DNA of 26,881 nt from a virus: IMG/VR virus record IMGVR_UViG_3300042465_001304, positions 1 through 26,881 of that record. One strand, 5' to 3'. The stretch's first letter is position 1. Every line of letters begins with the position of its first letter. The position numbers and the translations under genes were made by a program. Positions 1-5,785 of the stretch are shown piece by piece. The notes beneath the pieces were generated by a model. That model ran no database searches and was not told the DNA's origin. It was given only the letters and a program-made list of their open reading frames with translations.

Positions 1-1069
1 CGGGCCGGGGATCGCTCTCCGGTGCGAGGGTGTTGCCTGACGACACGCTGACGACCTGATTGGCCGGAAACGTGACGCCGTGCTCCTTGCAGACCTTCTC
101 CATCTGAGCAGGACTGCGCAATTTGATTTCTTGGTAGACAGTGGGGTCAATGCCTGCGTTCAGCCACAGGACGTGCATCCCCTTGTCGTCGACCCACTGC
201 CGGGTCGCCCGCTTGGGCACCAGTTTATAGCCTGGCACCGGCATGCCCTTCTCCAGCCGCTCCTGCGCCAGCTTGCGAGCGTCAGCGATGAAGTCCTCCA
301 GCCGCTCGGCCAGCGCCAGCGCCTGGCCCAGCGCCTCGGGATCCACCGTGGCCAGCGCCGTGTGGGTCACGCGGTCCACCGCGCCGTTGACTTGCGGGCA
401 GATCGGCTTGGCGGTACACCACCGACAGTGGTCACCGGTCACGACGGGAGCGTCGGGTCGCTTGGCGGCTTGCACGGCCACGACCAATTCACGCTCAAAC
501 TCATGCACGCGCTTGAACGTCGTCACCCAGCGCCTGACGTGCGGCGGCTGCACGATGATGATCTCGACCTCAGTCGCACCGTCGAAGGCCCACTGCACCT
601 TACTGGTCTTCATGGCCGCTGCGGCGTAGAACATGCCCTGCTCGTTCTCCTCGGCCTCGACCATTACACCGTCGCCGAACTTCCAGTCAAGGATGATGGC
701 GCGGTCGCCGATGCGGCCCACCAAGTCGGCGTTGCCAAACACGCCGTCCAACTCCTTCACGCCTTCAAACTCGACTTGGACCTCTTGGACGTACTGCATC
801 TCTTGCTTGGGGTCGATAGCGTCAATGGCGTCAAGGCAAAAGACGATCTTTTCCGCCTGATCGTCGGTCAGGTCGTGCTTGTACCGGAACGACCCGAGCG
901 AGAAGTGATCGTCTGCCAGCGCCTCCTCCATGCAGCCGTGCAGGAGCGTGCCCTCCTCGGCGTACTTGGACGACGCCTGCGGCGGCATCTTGGCGACGAG
1001 CGCCACGCTGCCTGGGCACCGCAAAACTCGTTTTGCAGTCGAACCACCAACAACTTTACTGTGTTGCAT
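1..1069 (-). CDS. DUF2800-family Fe-S nuclease (RecB/Cas4-like), 3' end cut by window
   Basis: Likely a DNA exonuclease of the PD-(D/E)XK superfamily in the phage replication/recombination set. 356 codons are visible and the frame is still open at the window edge. The N-terminus has the family signature: S10-T11-A12, CPGS around C18, then EGT..H ending at H44. The nuclease core shows D115 (NADLVG) and D128-W-K130 (IILDWK), fitting the D...DxK active site. Three cysteines, C215, C218 and C224 (CRWCTAKPIC), together with C18 give the 1+3 arrangement that holds a 4Fe-4S cluster in Cas4/AddB-like nucleases. The ATG at 1069 has GGAGG nine bases upstream. It overlaps the zinc-ribbon gene by 14 bp, so translation is probably coupled. 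Family assignment rests on recognised motifs; exonuclease polarity and partners are unknown. Confidence 0.88.
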   Translation of the reverse strand, partial: MQHSKVVGGSTAKRVLRCPGSVALVAKMPPQASSKYAEEGTLLHGCMEEALADDHFSLGSFRYKHDLTDDQAEKIVFCLDAIDAIDPKQEMQYVQEVQVEFEGVKELDGVFGNADLVGRIGDRAIILDWKFGDGVMVEAEENEQGMFYAAAAMKTSKVQWAFDGATEVEIIIVQPPHVRRWVTTFKRVHEFERELVVAVQAAKRPDAPVVTGDHCRWCTAKPICPQVNGAVDRVTHTALATVDPEALGQALALAERLEDFIADARKLAQERLEKGMPVPGYKLVPKRATRQWVDDKGMHVLWLNAGIDPTVYQEIKLRSPAQMEKVCKEHGVTFPANQVVSVSSGNTLAPESDPRP

Positions 1070-1352
1070 ATTTTTTAGCCTCCAACATGACTTGCCCCGC
1101 CAGCCATTTAGCAAAGAATAGCTTGGGGTCACCGGAACCGTGCCTCACCCACACACCGCGCCAACCACAACGATGGCGCAAGCAAAGGCAAGGCGGGTTG
1201 TCCGTAAACTCTTCGATGACTTGACAACGCTCTGTACTGCCGCATAGATCGCACGCAGCGCCAGAACTTTTATCAGCCTTGTAAACGGCAAGGATCGCTT
1301 GGTAAAGCTCTGCGACCTTGGCTACCGAGGCGGGGTTATTTAGCAGTGCCAA
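1056..1352 (-). CDS. Small zinc-ribbon protein with TTG start
   Basis: A 98-aa protein not assigned to a named family. The central part has C-x2-C (CDLCGS, residues 34-37) followed by a Cys/His-rich second half (CLCLRHRCGW, residues 55-64), which looks like a treble-clef or zinc-ribbon metal site, so nucleic-acid or protein binding is plausible. I chose TTG at 1352 because a good Shine-Dalgarno (GAGGGG) sits six bases upstream and no ATG or GTG precedes the conserved-looking part. The frame stays open much further upstream, but that sequence is low-complexity Ser/Arg and is the shadow of the neighbouring gene. It overlaps the preceding gene by 17 bp and the DUF2800 gene by 14 bp, so it lies within a tightly packed leftward early operon. 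Confidence 0.72.
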   Translation of the reverse strand: MALLNNPASVAKVAELYQAILAVYKADKSSGAACDLCGSTERCQVIEEFTDNPPCLCLRHRCGWRGVWVRHGSGDPKLFFAKWLAGQVMLEAKKYATQ

Positions 1353-1572
1353 TTTTGATCCCCTCAGACGCCAACGCGAGCGGCTCAAACCGAAGCCCAC
1401 TCTTGTAGAACATGGCCGCGTCGATCTCAAGGCGCTTGGTGTTGATGATCTGCACTGCCAGCTTGGCGACCGCTGCGGCCCGATGGTTGTCGCTCTTGCC
1501 GGCGCGCAGGAGATCGAACTCCTGAAACAGCGCCTCGCAAAGACCTTCGCTGGTGCGTGGTGTAGTGTCCAT
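1336..1572 (-). CDS. Conserved small early phage protein, function unknown
   Basis: A 78-aa acidic/helical protein beginning MDTTPRTSEG. Its middle, RAGKSDNHRAAAVAKLA followed by QIINTKRLEID, resembles short helical proteins found next to replication nucleases in many phages. No catalytic motif is visible, and a DNA-binding or regulatory role is only a guess. The ATG at 1572 is preceded by CTGGAG with proper spacing, and it is the first gene of the leftward operon, directly next to the divergent control region. A frame extending to 2193 exists, but the sequence upstream of this ATG is antisense to the VRR-NUC gene and has no protein character. Confidence 0.75.
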   Translation of the reverse strand: MDTTPRTSEGLCEALFQEFDLLRAGKSDNHRAAAVAKLAVQIINTKRLEIDAAMFYKSGLRFEPLALASEGIKIGTAK

Positions 1573-1615
1573 ACTGAACTCCAGTGAACTGATGAGGCTT
1601 GCAGTGTAGCCGACA

Positions 1616-1639
1616 AAAAAGACTTGCACAAGACTTTTT
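1616..1639. promoter_or_regulatory. Operator-like inverted repeat in the divergent early control region
   Basis: Two 11-base arms (1616-1626 and 1629-1639) match at 10 of 11 positions as an inverted repeat around a 2-base centre. The form is AAAAAG-n-CTTG / CAAG-n-CTTTTT. It lies between the start of the leftward operon (1572) and the rightward operon (1690). Weak sigma70-like promoters can be drawn in both directions with their -35 elements inside the palindrome: rightward TTGCAC (1624-1629), 17 bases, TAAAGT (1647-1652); leftward TTGTGC (1631-1626), 17 bases, TACACT (1608-1603). The symmetry fits a dimeric repressor site covering both promoters. The palindrome is seen directly; the promoter and operator roles are inferred. 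Confidence 0.5.
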
Positions 1640-1689
1640 GCCGCTGTAAAGTTACGGACATGGACAAACACAAAATTTCGGAGAAGCCG

Positions 1690-1971
1690 ATGCTTGAGAA
1701 AGATGTCGAACGCAGGCTGGTCAAGGGTGTAGAAGCCCTCGGCGGCAAAGCGTACAAGTTTGTCAGCCCCGCTCACCGAGGTGTGGCCGACCGTTTGGTC
1801 GTGCTGCCAGGTGGGCGCGTGTTGTTCGTGGAGGTCAAGACCGACAACGGCAAGTTGTCGCCGTTGCAGGAAGTGTTCAAGCGCGAAGCGCAAGCACTGG
1901 GCTGCAACTACTGCTGCGTTTACGGCGCCGCAGATGTGGACAACTTCCTGCGTTATGTGGTGACGATATGA
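1690..1971 (+). CDS. VRR-NUC domain nuclease
   Basis: A 93-aa stand-alone VRR-NUC protein of the PD-(D/E)XK class. Phage members of this family are often compact and are considered structure-specific nucleases resembling Holliday-junction resolvases. Visible catalytic elements are E7, D34 in RGVADRLVVLPGG, E48-V-K50 in FVEVK, and Q60 after KLSPLQ, in the normal family order. The ATG at 1690 is preferred because GGAG lies six bases upstream. An ATG at 1660 and a TTG at 1624 are in frame but have poor ribosome sites and would add a non-conserved leader. First gene of the rightward operon; it overlaps the next gene by 4 bp. It probably processes branched replication or recombination intermediates. 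Confidence 0.88.
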   Translation: MLEKDVERRLVKGVEALGGKAYKFVSPAHRGVADRLVVLPGGRVLFVEVKTDNGKLSPLQEVFKREAQALGCNYCCVYGAADVDNFLRYVVTI

Positions 1972-2195
1972 CCCGCGAAGAAGTAATGGATATGGCGTAT
2001 GAAAGCGGAATGATTGCTGGATATGAAGGAGAGCCGGACCTGCTTGAACGCTTCGCCGCCCTTGTCGCTGCGCAGGAGCGCGAGGCGTGTGCGAAGGTGT
2101 GCGATGAACTTGCAGCAGAGCGACCAACCACTGGAGCGGGGAAGCTGATTGCACAGGAGTGCGCTGCCGCCATCCGCGCAAGGAGCCATGCATGA
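1968..2195 (+). CDS. Small early phage protein, function unknown
   Basis: A 75-aa protein starting at the ATGA overlap with the VRR-NUC gene and ending in an ATGA overlap with the helicase gene. The mid-region AALVAAQEREACAKVCDELA followed by AAAIRAR is a recurring helical pattern in small proteins of proteobacterial phages, with two cysteines in the EACAKVCDE segment. No enzymatic motif or membrane segment is visible. Its place between nuclease and helicase suggests co-expression with DNA-processing genes, but that alone does not give a function. Confidence 0.75.
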   Translation: MTREEVMDMAYESGMIAGYEGEPDLLERFAALVAAQEREACAKVCDELAAERPTTGAGKLIAQECAAAIRARSHA

Positions 2196-3484
2196 AACTG
2201 CGCCCCTACCAAGAGCAGGCCGCTGACTTCCTGTATGAGCACGACCGGGCGATGATCCTCGCGCCGGTCGGCGCGGGCAAGACGGCCATCACGCTGACGG
2301 CCATGCGCGATCTGGTGGAGGACGAAGGCATTCGCCCCCTCGTCGTCGCGCCGCTGCGGGTGGCCACCTCGGTCTGGCCTGTGGAGGCTACCAAGTGGGC
2401 GCCGTCATTGCGCGTGCGGGTGGCGGTCGGCACGCCCGCCCAGCGTAAAGCAGCACTTGACAGTGACGCTGACGTCATCGTCACCAACTACGACAACCTG
2501 CAGTGGCTGGCCGAGCAGGACGTGCAGTTCGATGCGGTAGTGTTCGACGAACTCACGCGGCTGAAGAACCCCAGCGGCAAACGCTTCAAGGCGTTTGAGA
2601 AGGTCATCAAGTCCGTCGAGATCCGCTGGGGCCTGACCGGCTCGTTCACGTCCAACGGGCTGGAGGATGTGTTCGGTCAGTGCAAAGTGATTGACCAGAG
2701 CCTGCTGGGCCGCAGCAAGGGTGCGTTCATGCAGCAGTATTTCTACCAGAACAACCGCGGCACGCACACCGAGTGGGAGCCCCGGCCCGGCTCACTGCCC
2801 GCCGTCATGCAGCGCATCAAGCCGGCCACCTATGTGCTGGAGCCTGGCGAGTACAAGGACAAGCTGCCCCCGCTGCACACGGTGGAGATGCCCTGCAGCA
2901 TGGCGATGGACGACTACGCCAAGATGAAGAAGGATTTCGTGCTGCAGTTCAACGACGAGACGACCATTGCGCAGAACGCTGCGGTGGTCACGCAGAAGCT
3001 GCAACAGATGTCCAGCGGGTTCCTGTACACCGACAACGGGCCGCGCTGGTTGTCGCCGCACAAGTTCGACGCGCTGGACGACATCTTGTCAGAGAACCAG
3101 CACGCCAACACCATCGTCGTTTACAACTACGTCGAGGAGTTAAACGAATTGCGCAGGCGCTACCCCACGCTGGCGGCGATGGACGAAAAGTGGGACGTGA
3201 TCGGGGGCTGGAACGCTGGCCAGGTGCGGCTGCTGGCCATCCATCCCAAGAGCGCCGGCCACGGGCTGAACCTGCAGCACGGCGGGCACCACATGATCTG
3301 GCTGTCGCTGCCGTGGTCGCTGGAGTTGTATGAGCAGACCATCGGGCGGCTGCACCGCAGCGGCCAGGCGCGTGACGTGTGGAACTACGTCCTGCTGACC
3401 GCAGACACCGTGGACCAGAAGATCTGGGCGGCGCTGCACGACAAGCAATCCCTTTCCCAACTGGCCTTGGAGGCACTGAAGTGA
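2192..3484 (+). CDS. SNF2-like superfamily 2 helicase/translocase
   Basis: A 430-aa DEAD/H-type ATPase of the compact phage SNF2 group. Starting from MKLRPYQ it shows the Q-motif-like RPYQ, Walker A GAGKT (27-31), motif II DELT (119-122), motif III-like LTGS (148-151), and motif VI QTIGRLHRSGQ (382-392) with the arginine finger region. The length is usual for phage members, which lack the long insertions of chromatin remodellers. The ATG at 2192 has AGGAG upstream and overlaps the previous stop as ATGA; an in-frame start at 2159 lies inside the preceding gene and is less likely. It is expected to hydrolyse ATP to translocate on duplex DNA or remodel branched DNA, working alongside the VRR-NUC and DUF2800 nucleases. 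Confidence 0.93.
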   Translation: MKLRPYQEQAADFLYEHDRAMILAPVGAGKTAITLTAMRDLVEDEGIRPLVVAPLRVATSVWPVEATKWAPSLRVRVAVGTPAQRKAALDSDADVIVTNYDNLQWLAEQDVQFDAVVFDELTRLKNPSGKRFKAFEKVIKSVEIRWGLTGSFTSNGLEDVFGQCKVIDQSLLGRSKGAFMQQYFYQNNRGTHTEWEPRPGSLPAVMQRIKPATYVLEPGEYKDKLPPLHTVEMPCSMAMDDYAKMKKDFVLQFNDETTIAQNAAVVTQKLQQMSSGFLYTDNGPRWLSPHKFDALDDILSENQHANTIVVYNYVEELNELRRRYPTLAAMDEKWDVIGGWNAGQVRLLAIHPKSAGHGLNLQHGGHHMIWLSLPWSLELYEQTIGRLHRSGQARDVWNYVLLTADTVDQKIWAALHDKQSLSQLALEALK

Positions 3485-3651
3485 ACAAGTTTGCGGAGCG
3501 GCTGAAGGTAGCGCGGGCCGAGCACAAGATCGCGCTCAAGGCGTTCAACATGGCGCAGCGCAGGCTGCATAGGGTGCTGGTCACCATCAACACACTGGAG
3601 AAGAAGCATGAACTGGCGATGGCTCAACGAGCACCTGTCAAGCAAGACTGA
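3481..3651 (+). CDS. Small basic helical protein, GTG start
   Basis: A 56-aa, strongly helical and basic protein (MNKFAERLKV start). GTG at 3481 forms a GTGA overlap with the helicase stop and is preceded by GGAGG at good spacing. Heptad-like charge patterning (RLKVARAEHKIALKAF) suggests a coiled coil. No family recognised. Its 3' end overlaps the next gene by 44 bp in a different frame, which shows how compressed this operon is. Confidence 0.7.
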   Translation: MNKFAERLKVARAEHKIALKAFNMAQRRLHRVLVTINTLEKKHELAMAQRAPVKQD

Positions 3652-3790
3652 GCAGGAGGTTAGCGCCCTGCTGGAGCAGGAGCGCAAGACGCTGCGCCGC
3701 GTCACCATCTTGGAGCGGCTGCATCAACGCTACACCGTCCTGCGCGCTGCGCGGGAACGCATGGAGATCCTGAAGGAGGCAATCAAGTGA
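3608..3790 (+). CDS. Small coiled-coil protein, function unknown
   Basis: A 60-aa protein with almost continuous charged amphipathic helix (EQEVSALLEQERKTLRRV and RAARERMEILKEAIK). GGAG lies upstream of the ATG at 3608. It overlaps the preceding gene by 44 bp and the following one by 4 bp (GTGA). Like its two neighbours it is short, helical and coiled-coil-like; the three may be diverged relatives or subunits of one small complex, but the sequence does not prove that. No catalytic motif. Confidence 0.7.
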   Translation: MNWRWLNEHLSSKTEQEVSALLEQERKTLRRVTILERLHQRYTVLRAARERMEILKEAIK

Positions 3791-3978
3791 TCCGCGACCA
3801 CATCCGCCGCCTGTGCGGCAACATCAGCCACGCTGAACTCATGCAGCGCGAACTTGACCAGGCCCACCGCAGCCTCTTGGAGGCTCAGAGCGCCCGCGAA
3901 TACGCCGAGGCAATGGTGACGTACCACCAAGCTCGCATCGAACGCTTGCGGAACACGTTGGCACGGGAGGCAGCATGA
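3787..3978 (+). CDS. Small coiled-coil protein, GTG start
   Basis: A 63-aa helical protein, third in a run of coiled-coil-like small genes. GTG at 3787 overlaps the upstream stop (GTGA) with GGAGG eight bases before it. The pattern ELMQRELDQAHRSLLEAQ followed by ARIERLRNTLAREAA is heptad-like. There are no membrane segments and the family is not recognised. The stop overlaps the next ATG by 4 bp. Confidence 0.7.
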   Translation: MIRDHIRRLCGNISHAELMQRELDQAHRSLLEAQSAREYAEAMVTYHQARIERLRNTLAREAA

Positions 3979-4235
3979 GCAGAGCCCTTACCGAAGCCCT
4001 CGCAGCGGCTGCAGCGTCGCCGTGCGCCGGGTACTCATGCCCCAAGCAGAGTGATTGCGCGAGCGAGAAGCTGGCGTGTGAATCGTTTGTCTACTACGTC
4101 GATTCTGGCAGGGCAGCACATCCATTGATGATGTTCCGTACCAACAAGAACGGGTGGAAGGCTTTGCATATGCTGAAGCAGGAGCACGCTCCTACGCGTG
4201 CGTTGTACGACCGTGTTTTTAAGGAGGGAGTATGA
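3975..4235 (+). CDS. Cysteine-containing small phage protein
   Basis: An 86-aa protein with four cysteines clustered in the first half (C17, C22, C28, C35: CAGYSCPKQSDC...LAC) followed by FVYYVDSG. The spacing could bind a metal, as small zinc proteins do, and the segment through LACESFVYYV looks familiar from hypothetical proteins of proteobacterial phages. The C-terminal half is basic. It starts at an ATGA overlap and ends in another. Function unknown; metal binding is inference. Confidence 0.72.
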   Translation: MSRALTEALAAAAASPCAGYSCPKQSDCASEKLACESFVYYVDSGRAAHPLMMFRTNKNGWKALHMLKQEHAPTRALYDRVFKEGV

Positions 4236-4381
4236 ACGACAAACCCATCCCCGCCGAGGCGGCAACTGAGATTGGCGTCGATGACGACGCCCCTGAATCC
4301 TTGGGCAAACTTGTGGTGCTCGGTCTGGGCGTTGTTGTCCTTGTCGGTGCGATTGCGCTTGCGGTGGGGGTGTTGGTATGA
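4232..4381 (+). CDS. Single-pass membrane protein, 49 aa
   Basis: A 49-aa protein found from the ATGA overlaps at both ends. A soluble acidic N-terminal half (MNDKPIPAEA through DDDAPESLGK) is followed by one strongly hydrophobic C-terminal segment rich in Val, Leu and Gly (about residues 27-49) with no charged tail, as in a tail-anchored membrane peptide. AAGGAGGGAG lies just upstream of the ATG. It sits among early genes far from the lysis cassette, so an early membrane function is more likely than a holin. No family recognised. Confidence 0.7.
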   Translation: MNDKPIPAEAATEIGVDDDAPESLGKLVVLGLGVVVLVGAIALAVGVLV

Positions 4382-4668
4382 CTGACCGCGAACTGCTTGA
4401 GGCCGCTGCGAAGGCCGAGGGCCATGCGTACCCGTGGGTACTCCCAGCGCGTGGGGGAGAGCGCCCTTGGAACCCCCTCACCGACGACGGTGATGCGCTG
4501 CGGCTGGCGGTGAAGTTGAAGATGACTGTGGATATAACAGATGAGGCATCTGGGGCTGGTGCAATAGGTCTTAAGTGGTGCTCAGAGCCTTACAAAGACG
4601 ACCCCTACGCAGCCACCCGCCGCGCCATCGTCAGGGCTGCGGCTGAGATTGGAAGGAGTATGAAATGA
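4378..4668 (+). CDS. Phage ABA-sandwich domain protein (DUF2591-like)
   Basis: A 96-aa protein matching the pattern of the phage alpha-beta-alpha sandwich family (DUF2591). It has an N-terminal MTDRELLEAAAKAEG, then WNPLTDDGDALRLAVKL near the middle, and the characteristic DPYAATRRAIVRAAAEIGR C-terminus. The family is common in small-gene clusters of proteobacterial phages and has no established biochemical role. ATGA overlaps at both ends. Family recognition is by motif and is fairly confident; function is unknown. Confidence 0.82.
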   Translation: MTDRELLEAAAKAEGHAYPWVLPARGGERPWNPLTDDGDALRLAVKLKMTVDITDEASGAGAIGLKWCSEPYKDDPYAATRRAIVRAAAEIGRSMK

Positions 4669-4832
4669 CCGACCTGAGAACCGCCGTCCAGCAGGCGCTG
4701 GAGGCGTTGGAAGAACTGAACGGCTGGCAGTCGCTGGCGCCGCCCTTGGCATCCCAAGCCGGAAGACATGCCGCGATAAACCTCCGCGCCGCGCTGGAGC
4801 AGCCCATTGAACCGGAGGACAACCATGAGTGA
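4665..4832 (+). CDS. Small ALEALE/LRAALEQ-type phage protein
   Basis: A 55-aa protein with an N-terminal VQQALEALEEL helix and a C-terminal INLRAALEQ helix. The same two motifs recur in the next gene, partly with identical DNA (17-bp and 22-bp exact repeats), so the two genes share a duplicated or exchanged module. It starts at an ATGA overlap with GGAAGGAG upstream and overlaps the next ATG by 8 bp. Such short ALEALE proteins are frequent in Burkholderiales phage accessory clusters; none has a known function that I can name. Confidence 0.72.
   Translation: MTDLRTAVQQALEALEELNGWQSLAPPLASQAGRHAAINLRAALEQPIEPEDNHE
4695..4711 (+). repeat. 17-bp direct repeat, copy 1
   Basis: Encodes the ALEALE motif of the 55-aa protein. 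An identical 17-bp copy lies at 4867-4883 in the next gene, and a shorter 12-base part recurs near 5400. Confidence 0.75.
4781..4802 (+). repeat. 22-bp direct repeat, copy 1
   Basis: Encodes the LRAALEQ motif at the end of the 55-aa protein. An exact 22-bp copy lies at 4944-4965 in the next gene, in the same reading register. Confidence 0.8.
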
Positions 4833-5286
4833 AACGATAACCCTGCCCCGCGCCACGGTGAAGAAAGCGCTGGAGGCGTTGGAGAACAGTTCGCCTGACC
4901 AGTACCCAGAAGACGCTGGCGTCTTCTACGATGCTAAGGACGCCCTCCGCGCCGCGCTGGAGCAGACGGTGCAGGCCGAGCCGGTGACGAACAACCCAGA
5001 CCCCTATCACCTGTCGCGCATCCTGCACGAACTTGCGGGGTCAGCGTCGATGTGTTGGGATCACGTTGATCGTGCCGGTGTATTCCAATCAACGCAGGCG
5101 GCAGACGTTGTAGCTGCGGCTATTGCTGAGATTCGGCAGCGCATGAAAGACGCCCCACCCCGCCGCGAGCCCCTGAGCGACGAGGAGCTTGATCGCCTAT
5201 GGCGTGAGCCAATGAGCGCAGATTGGGAGCACCGGGAATTTGCCCGAGCGGTCGAGGCCGCGCATGGGATCAAGGAGAACACATGA
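4825..5286 (+). CDS. Mosaic small-cluster phage protein with ALEALE module
   Basis: A 153-aa protein from the ATG at 4825, which has GGAGG upstream; an earlier in-frame ATG at 4807 is inside the preceding gene and lacks support. The N-terminal third repeats the preceding gene's module (VKKALEALE, then DALRAALEQ). The rest has AADVVAAAIAEIRQRMKDAPPRREPLSDEEL and a C-terminal LWREPMSADWEHREFARAVEAAHGI, a pattern often seen at the ends of phage hypothetical proteins. It therefore looks like a composite of short recurring modules. No enzymatic motif. It ends in an ATGA overlap. Confidence 0.78.
   Translation: MSETITLPRATVKKALEALENSSPDQYPEDAGVFYDAKDALRAALEQTVQAEPVTNNPDPYHLSRILHELAGSASMCWDHVDRAGVFQSTQAADVVAAAIAEIRQRMKDAPPRREPLSDEELDRLWREPMSADWEHREFARAVEAAHGIKENT
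4867..4883 (+). repeat. 17-bp direct repeat, copy 2
   Basis: Exact copy of 4695-4711, encoding the ALEALE motif near the start of the 153-aa protein. Confidence 0.75.
4944..4965 (+). repeat. 22-bp direct repeat, copy 2
   Basis: Exact copy of 4781-4802, encoding LRAALEQ in the 153-aa protein. Both repeat pairs occur in the same order and frame, about 165-172 bp apart. Confidence 0.8.
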
Positions 5287-5501
5287 GTAAACAACCTACC
5301 GCCCTATATCTGGCAGAAATACTGCAATCTGAGCCGGGTGCTGTTGCTGATGCAGCATCCGCCGAACTGCGCCGCCTGCATGCCCTGAACGGGGAACTGC
5401 TGGAGGCGTTGAAGGCGCTGTGCGAGTCGCACTCACGATTTTCAGGAGGCGTGTGGGACAAGGCCCGCGCCGACATCAAGAAAGCGGAGGGGGAGGTATG
5501 A
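5283..5501 (+). CDS. Small phage protein with NGELLEALKAL motif
   Basis: A 72-aa helical protein. The segment ELRRLHALNGELLEALKALCE with a C-terminal KARADIKKAEGE is a recognisable recurring pattern in phage accessory proteins, usually written as hypothetical. The ATG at 5283 forms an ATGA overlap and has AAGGAG upstream; the in-frame ATG at 5223 lies within the preceding gene and is not used here. It overlaps the winged-helix gene by 4 bp. Confidence 0.78.
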   Translation: MSKQPTALYLAEILQSEPGAVADAASAELRRLHALNGELLEALKALCESHSRFSGGVWDKARADIKKAEGEV

Positions 5502-5785
5502 GCATCGTCACCCACGTCGCCGTCTTCTTCGCCCGCAACCCCGAAGAAGAGCTGACAACCCACGACGTCGGCATCAAGTGGGACATGAAGCCCAACAACG
5601 TGAGCGCATCCCTGCGCTATGCCGAGCAAGCAGGCTGGGTCACCCGCACCAAGCGCGCCGACCCGACCACGCGGGCCAAGTTCCGGTGGGTCTACACCGC
5701 TGGCCCGCTGCTGCGTCAGATCACTTCTGCCGCTTGTCCCACACAGACCAACCCAGACCGGCAGCAGCAGACGCCCCGGAAATGA
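5498..5785 (+). CDS. Winged-helix DNA-binding protein
   Basis: A 95-aa protein whose first 55 residues read as a winged helix. VAVFFARNPEEELTTHDVGIKW supplies helices 1-2, MKPNNVSASLRYAEQAGWV resembles a recognition helix, and TRTKRADPTTRAKFRWVY fits the wing. It is the last gene of the rightward operon and may be a transcriptional regulator or a DNA-binding accessory factor. The ATG at 5498 has GGGGGAGG upstream and an ATGA overlap. Its last 21 codons run antisense over the 3' end of the leftward holin gene (65 bp shared), and the Gln/Pro-rich tail there is probably little constrained as protein. No terminator is seen between the two. Confidence 0.78.
   Translation: MSIVTHVAVFFARNPEEELTTHDVGIKWDMKPNNVSASLRYAEQAGWVTRTKRADPTTRAKFRWVYTAGPLLRQITSAACPTQTNPDRQQQTPRK

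Noticed and set aside
80-1078. 332-aa plus-strand open frame opposite the DUF2800 gene
   Set aside because: The minus strand carries a full set of family motifs and nuclease residues; the plus frame is His/Leu/Arg-rich, has no family character and is a GC-rich antisense artefact.
1624-1652. TTGCAC-17-TAAAGT as a stand-alone promoter call
   Set aside because: Only 3 and 4 of 6 matches to consensus; kept only as supporting evidence within the inverted-repeat feature.
1056-1757. Long 233-aa version of the zinc-ribbon gene
   Set aside because: The upstream half is Ser/Arg/Pro-rich shadow of the 78-aa gene and the VRR-NUC region; a TTG with a strong ribosome site at 1352 explains the real product.
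1336-2193. 285-aa version of the 78-aa early gene
   Set aside because: The extension runs antisense through the VRR-NUC gene and the divergent control region; ATG 1572 has a proper ribosome site.
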